Of a stretch of 43,885 nt of DNA, positions 25,644-36,698 are shown one piece after another. The notes below the pieces were generated by a model, which worked only from the letters and a program-made list of their open reading frames with translations, was not told where the DNA came from and did no database searches. Every line of letters starts with the position of its first letter. The stretch's first letter is position 1. Source of the DNA: Carboxylicivirga marina (GTDB taxonomy: Bacteria > Bacteroidota > Bacteroidia > Bacteroidales > Marinilabiliaceae); assembly GCF_016612505.1 (NCBI RefSeq), contig NZ_JAENRR010000043.1, positions 1 to 43,885 of the forward strand, in the 5' to 3' direction. A program made the position numbers and the translations under genes.

Positions 25644-26453
25644 TTATTTTATCGGGCTATCAGGCTCTTTAGCCATGTGATTATAGCTTAACTTATCCAA
25701 TAACTTTGGCATCCATTTACTTAAGAACACTGTTAGTTTTCCTTCCACAAAAGTCAGAATTAAAGTACGCTTTCGTTTAATGATAGCTTTTGCCATATGC
25801 AGAGCCACCTCTTCGGCACTCATCATCTTCTCCTCCTTACGAGGTGTTTCTCCTTGATTGCTACCATCAGCCGTTAAGGCAGCTTTACGCACATTTGAAG
25901 CAGTAAAACCAGGAGCCGCAATTAACACATGTAATCCTTTTTTTAAGTTCTCTACACGAATGGTTTCTAAGAAGCCATGCATGGCAAATTTAGAAGCCGA
26001 ATAACCAGTGCGTCCTGGTAAACCAATGAAACCCGCAATAGACGAAACACCAACAACGGAGCCCTTACTTTCTAACAAAGAAGGCAAAGCGTACTTGGTA
26101 CAATAAACTGTTCCCCAGAAGTTAACATCCATTAATTGTTTTAAAACGCTTAGATCAACATGTTGAAAAGCCGCCCGCATTGAAATGCCTGCATTATTTA
26201 CCAAAACATCAATCTGCCCAAAAGCACGTAATGTTTCGCTGATTAAGTGTTTACAGTCTTCTTCAATGCTCACATCTGTTTTTACTGAAATAACTTTGGA
26301 GCCATTGGTCTTTAGTTCATGTTCTATCTCCACCAACTTTTCAGCACTGCGAGCTGCAAGAGCAAGTTTAGCACCTCTCTGTGCAAATTCACGGGCACAG
26401 GCGAGTCCAATTCCAGAAGAAGCACCTGTTATTATTATGACTTTATCTTTCAT
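25644..26453 (-). CDS. Short-chain dehydrogenase/reductase
   Basis: 269 residues, classical SDR. The NAD(P) motif TGASSGIGLACAREF is at the N-terminus, followed by LAARSAEKLVEIE, VNNAGISM, catalytic Ser in VVGVSSIAGFIGLPG and YSASKFAMHGF (Tyr and Lys). The Arg after the first Ala (LAARSAEK) favours NADP(H). The C-terminus (KRTLILTFVEGKLTVFLSKWMPKLLDKL) suggests membrane association, as in lipid-acting SDRs. Substrate unknown. It is separate from the TrmH gene upstream because a terminator lies between them. Confidence 0.9.
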   Translation of the reverse strand: MKDKVIIITGASSGIGLACAREFAQRGAKLALAARSAEKLVEIEHELKTNGSKVISVKTDVSIEEDCKHLISETLRAFGQIDVLVNNAGISMRAAFQHVDLSVLKQLMDVNFWGTVYCTKYALPSLLESKGSVVGVSSIAGFIGLPGRTGYSASKFAMHGFLETIRVENLKKGLHVLIAAPGFTASNVRKAALTADGSNQGETPRKEEKMMSAEEVALHMAKAIIKRKRTLILTFVEGKLTVFLSKWMPKLLDKLSYNHMAKEPDSPIK

Positions 26454-26507
26454 TTCAAATTTAATTACAGCGTGAAAATAGCGATTTTATAAGTACTAAG
26501 AACAACA

Positions 26508-26542
26508 TAAAAAAAAGGAAGGGGAACAAACGCTCCCCTTTT
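26508..26542 (-). terminator. Terminator of the cca-trmH unit
   Basis: Stem AAGGGGA (26519-26525) with TCCCCTT (26534-26540). On the minus strand it is followed after CC by eight T residues, so it ends transcripts coming from the methyltransferase gene at 26679. Confidence 0.75.
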
Positions 26543-26678
26543 AACCCTTAAAAAACTAACCCTAAAAACAAGCCGGAAACCAACTCGTTAATCTTAAATA
26601 TCTTGTATTTCCTATATTCTTATTTACCTAACAAATATAGCAATTGTTTTAAATTAAGATTCGCTATTGCCATATTAA

Positions 26679-27185
26679 TCACCCCTTATTCTGCCTGAAC
26701 CATTCAAAAATACAAACAGCTGCTGCATGTGACACATTCATCGATTTAATTGCACCCGGCATTGGAATATAAATTGATTTCTTACAGGCATCAAGCATCG
26801 GCTGCGATATGCCATATTTTTCATTCCCCAATACAATCGCCATTTTCAATGGTAATTTACAATTATATATATCCTCAGCACCTTCTGCAGTTTCCAACGC
26901 CACTAACTCATATTCTTCCGGAATCGTAAAGTCATCTGCTTCTTGCCACACAACTTTCACATGTCCAATAGCTGCGCCTGCTGTTTTCTTCACTTTGCTT
27001 TGTCGGCACGCTTCACTACCAATAACAATCACTTTAGATGCATTCACATTAGCTGCCAAACGAATAATACTACCAATATTCTCAGGCGTTGAGAAATTAT
27101 CAGTTATAATAATAATATCGCTACCATTTTTCAACTGACTCTCGTTGCTATCGATGAAGAAGTATTTTGAGTGCGTTTCTGCCAT
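26679..27185 (-). CDS. TrmH/SpoU-family RNA 2'-O-methyltransferase
   Basis: 168 residues, a minimal SPOUT enzyme. It has motif 1 ITDNFSTPENIGSIIRLAANVNASKVIVIG with the catalytic Asn/Arg region, motif 2 MAIVLGNEKYGIS and motif 3 SIYIPMPGAIKSMNVSHAAAVCIFEW, forming the trefoil-knot SAM site. No RNA-binding N-terminal extension is present. It methylates a ribose 2'-OH in tRNA or rRNA; the target position is not readable. The ATG directly abuts the stop of the CCA-adding enzyme gene, so translation is probably coupled, and both proteins act on tRNA. Confidence 0.9.
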   Translation of the reverse strand: MAETHSKYFFIDSNESQLKNGSDIIIITDNFSTPENIGSIIRLAANVNASKVIVIGSEACRQSKVKKTAGAAIGHVKVVWQEADDFTIPEEYELVALETAEGAEDIYNCKLPLKMAIVLGNEKYGISQPMLDACKKSIYIPMPGAIKSMNVSHAAAVCIFEWFRQNKG

Positions 27186-28616
27186 TTATTTTGCGCGTTT
27201 TAAACCCATCTCCTCGCCTTTCTTCAACATTAATTCAAAGGCTTCGTCATAATTATTGCTTATTTCTCCTTCAAGGATGGCTTCCTTAATGATGGCCTTT
27301 AAATCACCTATTTCTTTACAGGGCTGCAAAGCAAAAGTATCCATTATCATTTCACCTGTTACCGGTGGTTGAAAATTACGCACATGGTCCTTTTCTTCAA
27401 TCTCCTTCAGCTTTCGACGCACCACTTTAAAGTTGCGCATGTACTTTTTAACCTTGGCCTCATTCTTCGATGTGATATCAGCTTCACACAAAGTCATCAG
27501 GTCATCAATATCGTCACCGGCTTCAAATAGTAATCGACGAACAGCTGAGTCAGACACGACATCTTCACTCAACACAATCGGACGCATATGTAATCCAACC
27601 ATTTTCTGAACATACTTCATTTTCTCATTCAGAGGTAATTTCATCCTTCCAAAAATCTTAGGAATCATTTTCTGACCAATAAAGTTATGGTTATGAAAAG
27701 TCCATCCCAGTTTTTTATCATAACGCTTGGTACGAGGCTTAGCAATATCGTGCAATATGGCCGACCAACGCAACCACAAATTATCGGTATTCGGTACAAT
27801 TCTATCCAACACCTCTAGAGTATGGTAGAAATTATCTTTGTGCGCACGTCCATCAACCTTATCTACACCTTTCATGGCCTGAAACTCAGGGAAAATTATC
27901 TGAAGCAAGCCTGTTAATTCCAGTAATTTAAAGCCAATCGAAGGTCGTTCAGCCATCACAATTTTATTCAACTCATCAGCAATACGTTCGCTTGATACAA
28001 TGTCAATGCGCTCATTTTGCGACTTAATGCCATCAAATGTTCCTTCCTCAATTCGAAAGTTTAGCTGTGTAGCAAACCGGATGGCACGCATCATTCGTAA
28101 CGGATCATCTGAAAAAGTAATACCTGGCTCTAAAGGCGTTCGAATAACGCCATTTTCCATATCTGATATTCCATCAAAAGGATCTACCAACTCGCCATAG
28201 TTTTCCTCGCACAAACTTAAAGCCAATGCATTTATTGTGAAATCACGGCGATTTTGATCATCTTCTAAAGTTCCATCCTCAACTATTGGTTTGCGCGAAT
28301 TACGCTGATATGATTCTTTGCGGGCGCCAACAAACTCAACTTCCAAATCACGATAACGTAGCATGGCCGTTCCGAAGTTTTTGAAAACTGTCAGTCTCAG
28401 ACCTCCCAGCTTCTTTGCTACACGTTCGGCTAATTCAATTCCACTACCTAACACCACCACATCAATATCCTTTGATGGACGATTCAGGTACAAATCCCTA
28501 ACAAAGCCACCAATAACGAAGGCAGGCTTATTCAACTCTTCACTAATATCACGTATGGTATGAAAAATAGGGTGATTAAGACTTTTAGCCACCCTTTTTT
28601 GTGCTTCTTGTATCAT
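27186..28616 (-). CDS. cca: CCA-adding tRNA nucleotidyltransferase with HD domain
   Basis: 476 residues. Class-II poly(A) polymerase/CCA head: [12 protein letters not shown], the metal pair in [23 protein letters not shown] and the template-helix region [19 protein letters not shown]-terminal HD domain ([19 protein letters not shown], then HNHNFIG and GLHMRPIVL) is typical of Bacteroidetes members and may hydrolyse phosphodiesters. The enzyme adds or repairs the 3' CCA of tRNAs. First gene of a two-gene unit with the TrmH-type methyltransferase. Confidence 0.93.
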   Translation of the reverse strand: MIQEAQKRVAKSLNHPIFHTIRDISEELNKPAFVIGGFVRDLYLNRPSKDIDVVVLGSGIELAERVAKKLGGLRLTVFKNFGTAMLRYRDLEVEFVGARKESYQRNSRKPIVEDGTLEDDQNRRDFTINALALSLCEENYGELVDPFDGISDMENGVIRTPLEPGITFSDDPLRMMRAIRFATQLNFRIEEGTFDGIKSQNERIDIVSSERIADELNKIVMAERPSIGFKLLELTGLLQIIFPEFQAMKGVDKVDGRAHKDNFYHTLEVLDRIVPNTDNLWLRWSAILHDIAKPRTKRYDKKLGWTFHNHNFIGQKMIPKIFGRMKLPLNEKMKYVQKMVGLHMRPIVLSEDVVSDSAVRRLLFEAGDDIDDLMTLCEADITSKNEAKVKKYMRNFKVVRRKLKEIEEKDHVRNFQPPVTGEMIMDTFALQPCKEIGDLKAIIKEAILEGEISNNYDEAFELMLKKGEEMGLKRAK

Positions 28617-28710
28617 ATTGCTGACAAAATTACAATATTATTATGGCATTTTGACCATTTATGGCAGATATAGGTTTTGGCACAGTTGTTGAAATATCCA
28701 CACATATACA

Positions 28711-28743
28711 TTTCTAGATATTTAGAAATAATTATTATCTTTG
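28711..28743 (+). promoter_or_regulatory. Promoter with overlapping palindrome, upstream of thioredoxin
   Basis: TATCTTTG (28736-28743) is an exact -7 box, 26 bp before ATG 28770. The inverted repeat TTTCTA (28711-28716) and TAGAAA (28723-28728) covers the place where the -33 box should be, and may be an operator. Confidence 0.55.
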
Positions 28744-28769
28744 CAGTATTCACAATTAAAAATAAAATC

Positions 28770-29129
28770 ATGGTACAACATTTAACCAACGAAACATTCA
28801 AAGAAAAAGTTTTTAACTACTCTGATAGTAAGGAGTGGAAATTTGAAGGTGATAAACCGGCTGTAATTGATTTTTATGCTGACTGGTGTGGACCTTGTAA
28901 AACAGTTGCACCTATTTTGGATGAGTTAGCAGGCGAATTTGAAGGTAAGTTAGATATTTATAAAGTTGACACTGAAGCCGAACGCGAATTGGCTGGAGCT
29001 TTTGGTATCCAAAGCATTCCATCTATATTATTTATTCCAAAGGGAGGACAGCCACAAATGGCTCAAGGCGCTCTGCCAAAAGACACCTTTATTCGTGCCT
29101 TTAAAGATGTACTTAAAGTAGAGAAATAA
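28770..29129 (+). CDS. Cytoplasmic thioredoxin
   Basis: 119 residues from the ATG at 28770; the frame extends upstream but the exact -7 promoter box at 28736-28743 lies inside that extension. The active site is WCGPCK (Cys40 and Cys43), with the cis-Pro in SIPSILF. It reduces protein disulfides using thioredoxin reductase. The N-terminal extension of about 25 residues before the core (NETFKEKVFNY...KEWKFEG) is shared almost word for word with the next gene, showing a tandem duplication. Confidence 0.93.
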   Translation: MVQHLTNETFKEKVFNYSDSKEWKFEGDKPAVIDFYADWCGPCKTVAPILDELAGEFEGKLDIYKVDTEAERELAGAFGIQSIPSILFIPKGGQPQMAQGALPKDTFIRAFKDVLKVEK

Positions 29130-29227
29130 AAACTAGATGTATCTGTTAAAGTCTTGTTAAATCAACAGATTTATTAAACTATTGGGTCAATAACAGAGTT
29201 AAAGTTAAACATCGTAATTGATAAAAT

Positions 29228-29695
29228 ATGAAGAAGATATTATTTGTATTAGGCGGATTAGTATTACTAATTGGTAGTGGTTTTCAATTATACACTTCAA
29301 ATACCGATGAAGCTAAAAGCTGTGAAGGAGAAAACTCTGTGATTTACCTTGATGCTGATAGTTTTAAAGAAAAGGTATTTAACTACGAGACTAATAAGGA
29401 ATGGAAATACGAAGGTGAAGTTCCGGCTATTTTGGATTTTTATGCCAATTGGTGTGGACCATGTAAAATGCTCTCGCCTGTATTAGATAAGATACAAAAA
29501 GAGTACAATGGTAAGGTTCAGATCTACAAAATCAATACCGATGAGCAAAAAGAATTAGCTGCAACCTTTGGCATTAGAAGTTTGCCTACCATTGTTTTTG
29601 TCCCACTAAATGGTGAGCCACAAGCTGCCATGGGATATCGCTCTAAAAATGATTTGGAAACAATGATTACCGAAATATTACAAGTACAGAAGTAA
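29228..29695 (+). CDS. Exported thioredoxin-like protein
   Basis: 155 residues. The first 20 residues are a hydrophobic signal or anchor (ILFVLGGLVLLIGSGF). The thioredoxin core shows WCGPCK (Cys76 and Cys79), and cis-Pro in SLPTIVF. An extra Cys lies at about residue 33 (KSCEGEN). Apart from the export signal it closely resembles the preceding thioredoxin, including the shared DSFKEKVFNY/KEWKYEG lead. It probably serves thiol exchange in the periplasm. It has its own 98-bp leader and a strong terminator. Confidence 0.9.
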   Translation: MKKILFVLGGLVLLIGSGFQLYTSNTDEAKSCEGENSVIYLDADSFKEKVFNYETNKEWKYEGEVPAILDFYANWCGPCKMLSPVLDKIQKEYNGKVQIYKINTDEQKELAATFGIRSLPTIVFVPLNGEPQAAMGYRSKNDLETMITEILQVQK

Positions 29696-29718
29696 AGGTA
29701 AGATTTAGATTAGGATTT

Positions 29719-29749
29719 GAAAGCCGAAGATTTTTTCTTCGGCTTTTTG
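29719..29749 (+). terminator. Terminator of the thioredoxin pair
   Basis: Ten-bp stem AAGCCGAAGA (29721-29730) and TCTTCGGCTT (29736-29745) with a five-T loop, followed by T residues. The T-tract also provides the possible -33 box of the thiamin operon promoter. Confidence 0.92.
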
Positions 29750-29781
29750 TTGTTTAAAACTTTAATTTTCGTTTACCTTTA
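29750..29781 (+). promoter_or_regulatory. Putative promoter of the thi operon
   Basis: TTG (29750-29752), 21-bp spacer, then TACCTTTA (29774-29781), one base off the -7 consensus TAnnTTTG. It would start transcription just before the riboswitch. Confidence 0.5.
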
Positions 29782-29792
29782 GACCATTAATT

Positions 29793-29894
29793 ATTCGGGG
29801 TGCCTTAATACACAGGCTGAGATTACACCCATTGAACCTGATGCAGGTAATGCTGACGCAGGGATATGAATGACTCTCTATAAGCTTCCCGAAT
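29793..29894 (+). promoter_or_regulatory. TPP riboswitch controlling the thi operon
   Basis: Conserved THI-element pieces in order: GGGGTGCC, GGCTGAGAT, ACCC, GAACCTGATGCAGGTAATG, and GCAGGGA. The outer ATTCGGG (29793-29799) can pair with CCCGAAT (29888-29894), lengthening the closing stem. Binding of thiamin diphosphate is expected to lower expression of thiS-thiH. No obvious intrinsic terminator lies between it and thiS, so control of translation start is more likely. Confidence 0.95.
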
Positions 29895-29910
29895 TTATTT
29901 AAACCAGATA

Positions 29911-31949
<2,039 letters not shown>

Positions 31950-31990
31950 CGAATAACACTTATTTTTGTGCTAGATTAAAACTAAACTTT

Positions 31991-32599
31991 ATGAAGCCGA
32001 TTGTAATTTGTTACCCAACGAAACTGAACAAAGAAATTGAAGCCATTAATGCCTTATTTGCTGCCGGATTGGAAGTACTACACGTGCGAAAGCCGGCTTA
32101 CAGTGAGGCAGAGATGACGGATTTTATCGATTCAATAGATGGACAATACCAAAATCGCATTGTGGTACATAGCCACTTGGCCATTGTTGAGCCAAAAGGG
32201 CTTAGAGGCGTACATTTCACCTCGTACAACCGCCATTTAATTGACGATTATAGTAATAAAGCATTGCCCAAAAGCATTTCAGTACATTCAATGAGCGAAC
32301 TGATAAATTTAAGTGAATCGTTTAATTATGCTTTGTTAAGTCCCGTATTTGAAAGCATTTCAAAAGAAGGATATGGTCCGGCAATTGATCAGTCTGTTTT
32401 GAAAAATTATTTAGAGAAGAATCATGAAGTGCCAGTGTTAGCCCTTGGTGGCATCGACCATAAAAATGTGGATGTAGCCAAAGAGCTAGGCTTTGACGGT
32501 GTGGTATTACATGGCCATTTGTGGGCACAATTTGAAAAAGATGGTGACGTTGATGGCGTTGTAGAACGCTTCAAAGAAGTTACCGAAAAATGGACCTAG
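31991..32599 (+). CDS. TenI/ThiE-like protein (thiamin phosphate synthase paralogue)
   Basis: 202 residues with a ThiE-type TIM barrel (VLHVRKPAYSEAEM, then VHFTSYNRH, FNYALLSPVFESISKEGYG, and VPVLALGGIDHKN). The ThiE substrate signature VHLGxxD is replaced by VHFTSYNR, as in Bacteroidetes TenI-like proteins. TenI in Bacillus is a thiazole tautomerase that assists ThiG. The genuine ThiE lies two genes downstream, so this protein is more likely the TenI-type helper. Fourth position in the operon path before thiD, which it precedes by 4 bp. Confidence 0.82.
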   Translation: MKPIVICYPTKLNKEIEAINALFAAGLEVLHVRKPAYSEAEMTDFIDSIDGQYQNRIVVHSHLAIVEPKGLRGVHFTSYNRHLIDDYSNKALPKSISVHSMSELINLSESFNYALLSPVFESISKEGYGPAIDQSVLKNYLEKNHEVPVLALGGIDHKNVDVAKELGFDGVVLHGHLWAQFEKDGDVDGVVERFKEVTEKWT

Positions 32600-32603
32600 A
32601 AAA

Positions 32604-33362
32604 ATGAACACAAGACCTTATGTCCTGAGCATTGCCGGGTTTGACCCAAGCAGCGGCGCAGGAGTTACAAGTGACATAAAAACGTTTGAACAACATGAGG
32701 TCTACGGCTTAAGCGTCGTTACTGCCATTACCTTTCAAAACGAATCGAGTTTTAAGGGTGTCAAATGGTTGTCGTTTGAAGAAATTGAACAACAACTTAT
32801 TACCCTGGCAGAAAAATACACGCCTACAGCTATTAAAGTTGGATTAATAGAGTCAGCATCGACTCTAAAGCAAATTCTGGATTGGATAAAAAAATACTGG
32901 CCAGAAGCTTTTATCATATGGGATCCCATACTAAAAGCTTCTGCCGGCTTTCCTTTCCACTCCAAACTACATCTGTCTATCTCAAATCTGGTGCAAGGCC
33001 ATATTCATTTATTAACGCCTAACCTTCCTGAGTATCACCAATTATTTGGTGATGACAAACCACAACAAATAGTTGACGCACTTCAATCGAACATTCTTAT
33101 TAAAGGTGGTCACCAAACGGGTGATGATGTGTGTGATGAATTATACATGCCCAATAGCGACAAGGCTTTTAGAATAAAGTCACAAAAAGTAAAAGGCGAT
33201 TGGCAAAAACACGGAACGGGCTGCATTCTATCATCAGCCATTGCAGCCGAAATAGCATTAAATAACCAGCTACCTACGGCCTGTTCAAAAGCTCACTATT
33301 ACGTTAAAAAAATCATTGGTAGCAATAGCTCTTTATTGGGCTACCACACTATCAACAGCTAA
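32604..33362 (+). CDS. thiD: HMP/HMP-phosphate kinase ThiD
   Basis: 252 residues of the ribokinase-like family. N-terminal GFDPSSGAGVTSDIKTFEQHEVYG is diagnostic for ThiD, and the C-terminal GDWQKHGTGCILSSAIAAEIA holds the anion-hole GTGC with the catalytic Cys region. It phosphorylates hydroxymethylpyrimidine and its monophosphate to HMP-PP for coupling to thiazole phosphate. It starts four bases after the TenI-like gene and ends ten bases before ThiE. Confidence 0.95.
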   Translation: MNTRPYVLSIAGFDPSSGAGVTSDIKTFEQHEVYGLSVVTAITFQNESSFKGVKWLSFEEIEQQLITLAEKYTPTAIKVGLIESASTLKQILDWIKKYWPEAFIIWDPILKASAGFPFHSKLHLSISNLVQGHIHLLTPNLPEYHQLFGDDKPQQIVDALQSNILIKGGHQTGDDVCDELYMPNSDKAFRIKSQKVKGDWQKHGTGCILSSAIAAEIALNNQLPTACSKAHYYVKKIIGSNSSLLGYHTINS

Positions 33363-33372
33363 TTTTTTTGTT

Positions 33373-34038
33373 ATGAAGAAGAAAACCATCTCACGCTTAC
33401 ATTTTATCACCTCTCCATCCCATCAAAGCTACATGGAGCAGATTCATTCTGTAGTGCTAGGCGGTGGTAACTGGGTACAGCTTCGAATGAAAGATGAAGC
33501 AACAGAAACCATTGAAAAGGTAGCGGTAGAGGCCATGAGTTATTGTCTTGACAATGGAGTTACTTTTATCATGAATGATCATGTTGAAATTGCAGCTAAG
33601 ATTGGAGCGGATGGTGTTCACCTGGGAAAAAATGACATGTCGCCCGATAAAGCACGTGAAATTTTAGGTCCACAAGCTATAATTGGCGGAACAGCTAACA
33701 CCTATAAAGATGTAAAACAACTTGTTGCAATGGGCGTTGATTACATTGGCCTTGGCCCCTTTCGTTTCACCGAAACAAAAAAGAACCTGAGCCCGACTCT
33801 AGGTACTGAAGGCTATCAGTCTATCATTGATAAATGTAAAGCAGAAGGAATAACCATACCAATCATTGCCATAGGTGGCTTAAAAGCAGATGATTTATCT
33901 GAACTTTTCGACACAGGTATTCATGGTGTGGCTATTTCATCATACATCACAAGTAATGAACAACCAGGTGTAGTTACGCTGGAGTTATTGCAGAAAATTG
34001 GAAAATACAGTTCAGCTAACTGGACAAAATTTCATTGA
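33373..34038 (+). CDS. thiE: Thiamin phosphate synthase ThiE
   Basis: 221 residues from the ATG at 33373; a longer frame overlapping thiD adds a non-homologous hydrophobic stretch. Substrate and Mg2+ motifs are intact: WVQLRMKDEATE, FIMNDHVEIAAKIGADGVHLGKNDMSP, IIGGTANTYKD, and DYIGLGPFRFTETKKNLSP, then IIAIGGL. It joins HMP-PP and thiazole phosphate to give thiamin phosphate. Fifth gene of the operon. Confidence 0.95.
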   Translation: MKKKTISRLHFITSPSHQSYMEQIHSVVLGGGNWVQLRMKDEATETIEKVAVEAMSYCLDNGVTFIMNDHVEIAAKIGADGVHLGKNDMSPDKAREILGPQAIIGGTANTYKDVKQLVAMGVDYIGLGPFRFTETKKNLSPTLGTEGYQSIIDKCKAEGITIPIIAIGGLKADDLSELFDTGIHGVAISSYITSNEQPGVVTLELLQKIGKYSSANWTKFH

Positions 34039-34118
34039 ACGATTTTCTAAAGAAAAAGAATCTAATAAACCACTATAACAGCTAGCTGCTCGAGGCTAAT
34101 AGCTAAAAGCTTAATAAT

Positions 34119-34892
34119 ATGACCCCACTTAAATTAGGTGATAAAACATTTGAATCTCGACTATTCACAGGCACTGGCAAATTTGCTTCCAACCAGCTTA
34201 TGCAGGAAGCAATTGAAATCAGTGAATCGGAGCTGGTAACAGTAGCTCTGCGTCGTGTGGAGATGAATAACCAATCAGATGATATTTTAAAGCATCTAAA
34301 ACACGAACGCATCAATTTGCTGCCCAACACATCGGGTGTGCGTACAGCAAAAGAGGCCATTTTTGCGGCGCAACTAGCTCGTGAAGCATTGGAAACCAAT
34401 TGGCTTAAACTGGAAATTCATCCCGATCCAAAATATTTATTGCCCGACCCAATTGAAACGCTAAAAGCCGCAGAAGAATTAGTAAAACGAGGCTTTATCG
34501 TTCTACCATATATACAGGCCGATCCGGTATTGTGCAAACGTTTAGAAGAAGCAGGTACGGCAGCGGTAATGCCATTGGGAGCGCCAATCGGCTCCAACCA
34601 AGGGCTGCAAACCAAGGAGATGTTGCGCATTATTATTGAACAAAGTCAGGTACCTGTGGTGGTTGATGCAGGCATAGGAGCACCGTCTCATGCCGCTGAT
34701 GCGATGGAAATGGGTGCAGATGCCGTTTTAGTAAATACCGCTATTGCCGTATCTCCAAATCCGGTTGAGATGGGCAAAGCCTTTAAGAAGGCCGTTGAAG
34801 CCGGACGAATGGCTTTTGAGGCCAGACTTGCTACTAAATCCATGGGTGCAGAGGCATCAAGTCCATTAACGGCATTTTTGGATGAATTGTAA
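34119..34892 (+). CDS. thiG: Thiazole synthase ThiG
   Basis: 257 residues, TIM barrel. The Schiff-base Lys is in [17 protein letters not shown], and the phosphate-binding end shows [33 protein letters not shown]. It condenses deoxyxylulose phosphate, dehydroglycine and ThiS thiocarboxylate. Dehydroglycine comes from ThiH, encoded next. An 80-bp gap before and a 212-bp gap after, the latter holding a palindromic repeat, interrupt the otherwise tight operon. Confidence 0.96.
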   Translation: MTPLKLGDKTFESRLFTGTGKFASNQLMQEAIEISESELVTVALRRVEMNNQSDDILKHLKHERINLLPNTSGVRTAKEAIFAAQLAREALETNWLKLEIHPDPKYLLPDPIETLKAAEELVKRGFIVLPYIQADPVLCKRLEEAGTAAVMPLGAPIGSNQGLQTKEMLRIIIEQSQVPVVVDAGIGAPSHAADAMEMGADAVLVNTAIAVSPNPVEMGKAFKKAVEAGRMAFEARLATKSMGAEASSPLTAFLDEL

Positions 34893-34930
34893 TGTTAGCT
34901 CCTAGGTGTTAGCAAATAATAACTAACAAC

Positions 34931-35042
34931 TTCCCCCTCTCCCTTCGGGTATCTCACCAAGGGGAGAATAGGAAAAAACTAAAAATCTTCCCCTCGGGGA
35001 AGCCTGCCTGCTGCAGGCAGGTGCCGTTAGGCGATGGGGGAA
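34931..35042. repeat. REP-like palindromic element, copy A
   Basis: A 112-bp unit bounded by TTCCCCC and GGGGGAA. Inside it are CTTCCCC-TC-GGGGAAG and a palindrome around CTGCCTGCTGCAGGCAG. It is about 85 percent alike by eye to copy B at 36310, except for a 14-nt stretch near the end missing from B. The two copies are in the same orientation on either side of thiH. Confidence 0.8.
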
Positions 35043-35104
35043 AACATGAAAAATAATAAAATCGACCCCTGACTACGGTCTTCGGTCTTCGGACTAAATA
35101 AAGA

Positions 35105-36217
35105 ATGAAAACATTTGAAGAGGTACATGCTTCACACAACTGGGAAGCCACAACAAAATCGATATACGATAAAACAGCTGCTGATGTTGAGCAAGCACTG
35201 GCAACAAACAATGCTACTCTTGAAGATTTCAAAGCTTTAATATCACCAGCTGCTGAAGCCTATCTGGAGCCAATGGCCGTAAAGAGCCGTGCCATTACAC
35301 AACGGCGATTTGGAAAAACCATTCAATTGTACATTCCACTGTACCTGTCAAACGCTTGTGCCAATGCTTGTGCCTACTGTGGTTTTAGTCATGATAATGA
35401 CATAAATAGAATCACCTTAGATAAAGATCAAGTGCTGCAGGAAATTGCTGTGATTAAAAACATGGGCTTCCAGCATTTGCTCCTTGTAACCGGTGAACAT
35501 CCGAAAGATTGCGGATACGAGTACCTCAAAGAAATGGTTGAATTAGTGAAGCCTCACTTTCCATCGGTATCTATTGAGGTTCAGCCCATGAAAGCGGATG
35601 AGTACAAGGGTTTAATTGACCTTGGGCTACATACGGTGTATGTTTATCAGGAGACCTACAACAAGACCAATTATAAAACTTATCACCTTCGGGGTAAGAA
35701 GTCTGACTTTGCGTATCGCATTGCCACCCCTGAACGCTTAGGACAAGCTCATATTCATAAAATAGGTATTGGCTGTCTTCTGGGCTTAGAAGATTGGCGT
35801 ACCGATTCTTTCTTCACTGCTCTCCATCTCGATTATCTGGAGAAAACATATTGGCGAACAAAATACAGCATCTCCTTCCCTCGACTGCGTCCACATGTTG
35901 GCTCATTCGAGCCTAACGTTGATGTTAACGATAAACAGCTGGCACAATTGATAATGGCCTATCGCATCTTTAATCCAGATGTGGATTTATCCTTATCAAC
36001 TCGCGAGAGCAAGAAGTTTAGAAACAATATGTTGCAATTGGGTGTGACAGCCATGAGTGCCGGCTCAAAAACTGAACCGGGCGGATATGCCGTTTACAAT
36101 AAAGCGCTTGAGCAATTCTCAGTTAATGATGATCGCAGCCCTGATGCCATTTGCCAAATGATAAAGGACGGTGGCTACGAACCTGTTTGGAAAGACTGGG
36201 ATGATTGCATGGGGTAA
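35105..36217 (+). CDS. thiH: 2-iminoacetate synthase ThiH
   Basis: 370 residues, a radical SAM enzyme cleaving tyrosine to dehydroglycine and p-cresol. The cluster motif CANACAYC (CX3CX2C) is intact, followed by GFSHDNDINR; the C-terminal BATS-type region contains LRPHVGSFEP, LSTRESKKFRNNM, and the thiazole family ending. Oxygen-sensitive, used mostly by organisms that can grow without oxygen. It supplies ThiG. Last gene of the thi cluster, between repeat copies A and B. Confidence 0.96.
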   Translation: MKTFEEVHASHNWEATTKSIYDKTAADVEQALATNNATLEDFKALISPAAEAYLEPMAVKSRAITQRRFGKTIQLYIPLYLSNACANACAYCGFSHDNDINRITLDKDQVLQEIAVIKNMGFQHLLLVTGEHPKDCGYEYLKEMVELVKPHFPSVSIEVQPMKADEYKGLIDLGLHTVYVYQETYNKTNYKTYHLRGKKSDFAYRIATPERLGQAHIHKIGIGCLLGLEDWRTDSFFTALHLDYLEKTYWRTKYSISFPRLRPHVGSFEPNVDVNDKQLAQLIMAYRIFNPDVDLSLSTRESKKFRNNMLQLGVTAMSAGSKTEPGGYAVYNKALEQFSVNDDRSPDAICQMIKDGGYEPVWKDWDDCMG

Positions 36218-36536
36218 ATAGAAGCTAGATATTTACGTGGCGCAAAAAAGCTGCAAGCTTATCATCACTTGTATATATGCTTAAGGAGAGGCTTGAGATT
36301 AGAAACCAGCCCCCTCTCCCTTTGGGTTTCTCCCCATGGGGAGAATATGCAAGAATCAAATCTTCCCCTCATGGAAGCCTGCCTGCTGCAGGCGATGGGG
36401 GATTAAAATTTGAAACTAAACCCAAACTCTTAAACTTATAAACTCCTCAACTTTTTTCGTCACTTGCCTTTATAGCTGGAATTAAATACCTTACCCTATG
36501 ATTTAAATCAAATCAGACAAAAAGGTCTGCTTTTTC
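36218..36536. other. Gap between thiH and the receptor promoter
   Basis: Besides repeat copy B (36310-36401) I see no gene in this stretch. Confidence 0.4.
36310..36401. repeat. REP-like palindromic element, copy B
   Basis: A 92-bp unit bounded by CCCCC and GGGGG. It includes the perfect 18-bp palindrome TTCTCCCCATGGGGAGAA (36328-36345), and further on the same GCCTGCCTGCTGCAGGC stretch as copy A. Together with copy A it brackets thiH. Confidence 0.8.
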
Positions 36537-36567
36537 TTTGATAATAGTAACAGGGTGCATACTTTTG
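36537..36567 (+). promoter_or_regulatory. Consensus Bacteroidetes promoter of the TonB receptor
   Basis: -33 TTTG (36537-36540), a 19-bp spacer, and -7 TACTTTTG (36560-36567): a perfect match to TTTG-N19-TAnnTTTG. Transcription starts near 36573, just ahead of the riboswitch. Confidence 0.85.
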
Positions 36568-36573
36568 CGCTCG

Positions 36574-36655
36574 ATTCCAATGGGGTGCCTGATACAGGCT
36601 GAGATTATACCCTTCGAACCTGGTCGGGTAATGCCGACAAGGGAACAAGCTATCT
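36574..36655 (+). promoter_or_regulatory. TPP riboswitch controlling the TonB receptor
   Basis: THI-element pieces GGGGTGCC (36582-36589), GGCTGAGAT, ACCC, GAACCTGGTCGGGTAATGCCGAC and AAGGGA. TTCC before and GGAA after can close the outer stem. No terminator follows before the ATG at 36699, so translational control is likely. Confidence 0.95.
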
Positions 36656-36698
36656 CCAACGACATCTCATTGCGGTATTATTAACTTAAACTGCAAAA

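Noticed and set aside
28677-28769. Longer thioredoxin with a hydrophobic N-terminus
   Set aside because: The extension overlaps the promoter and its palindrome; ATG 28770 gives the normal cytoplasmic protein.
34954-35232. A minus-strand frame over the thiG-thiH gap
   Set aside because: It is the antisense shadow of repeat copy A and the beginning of thiH.
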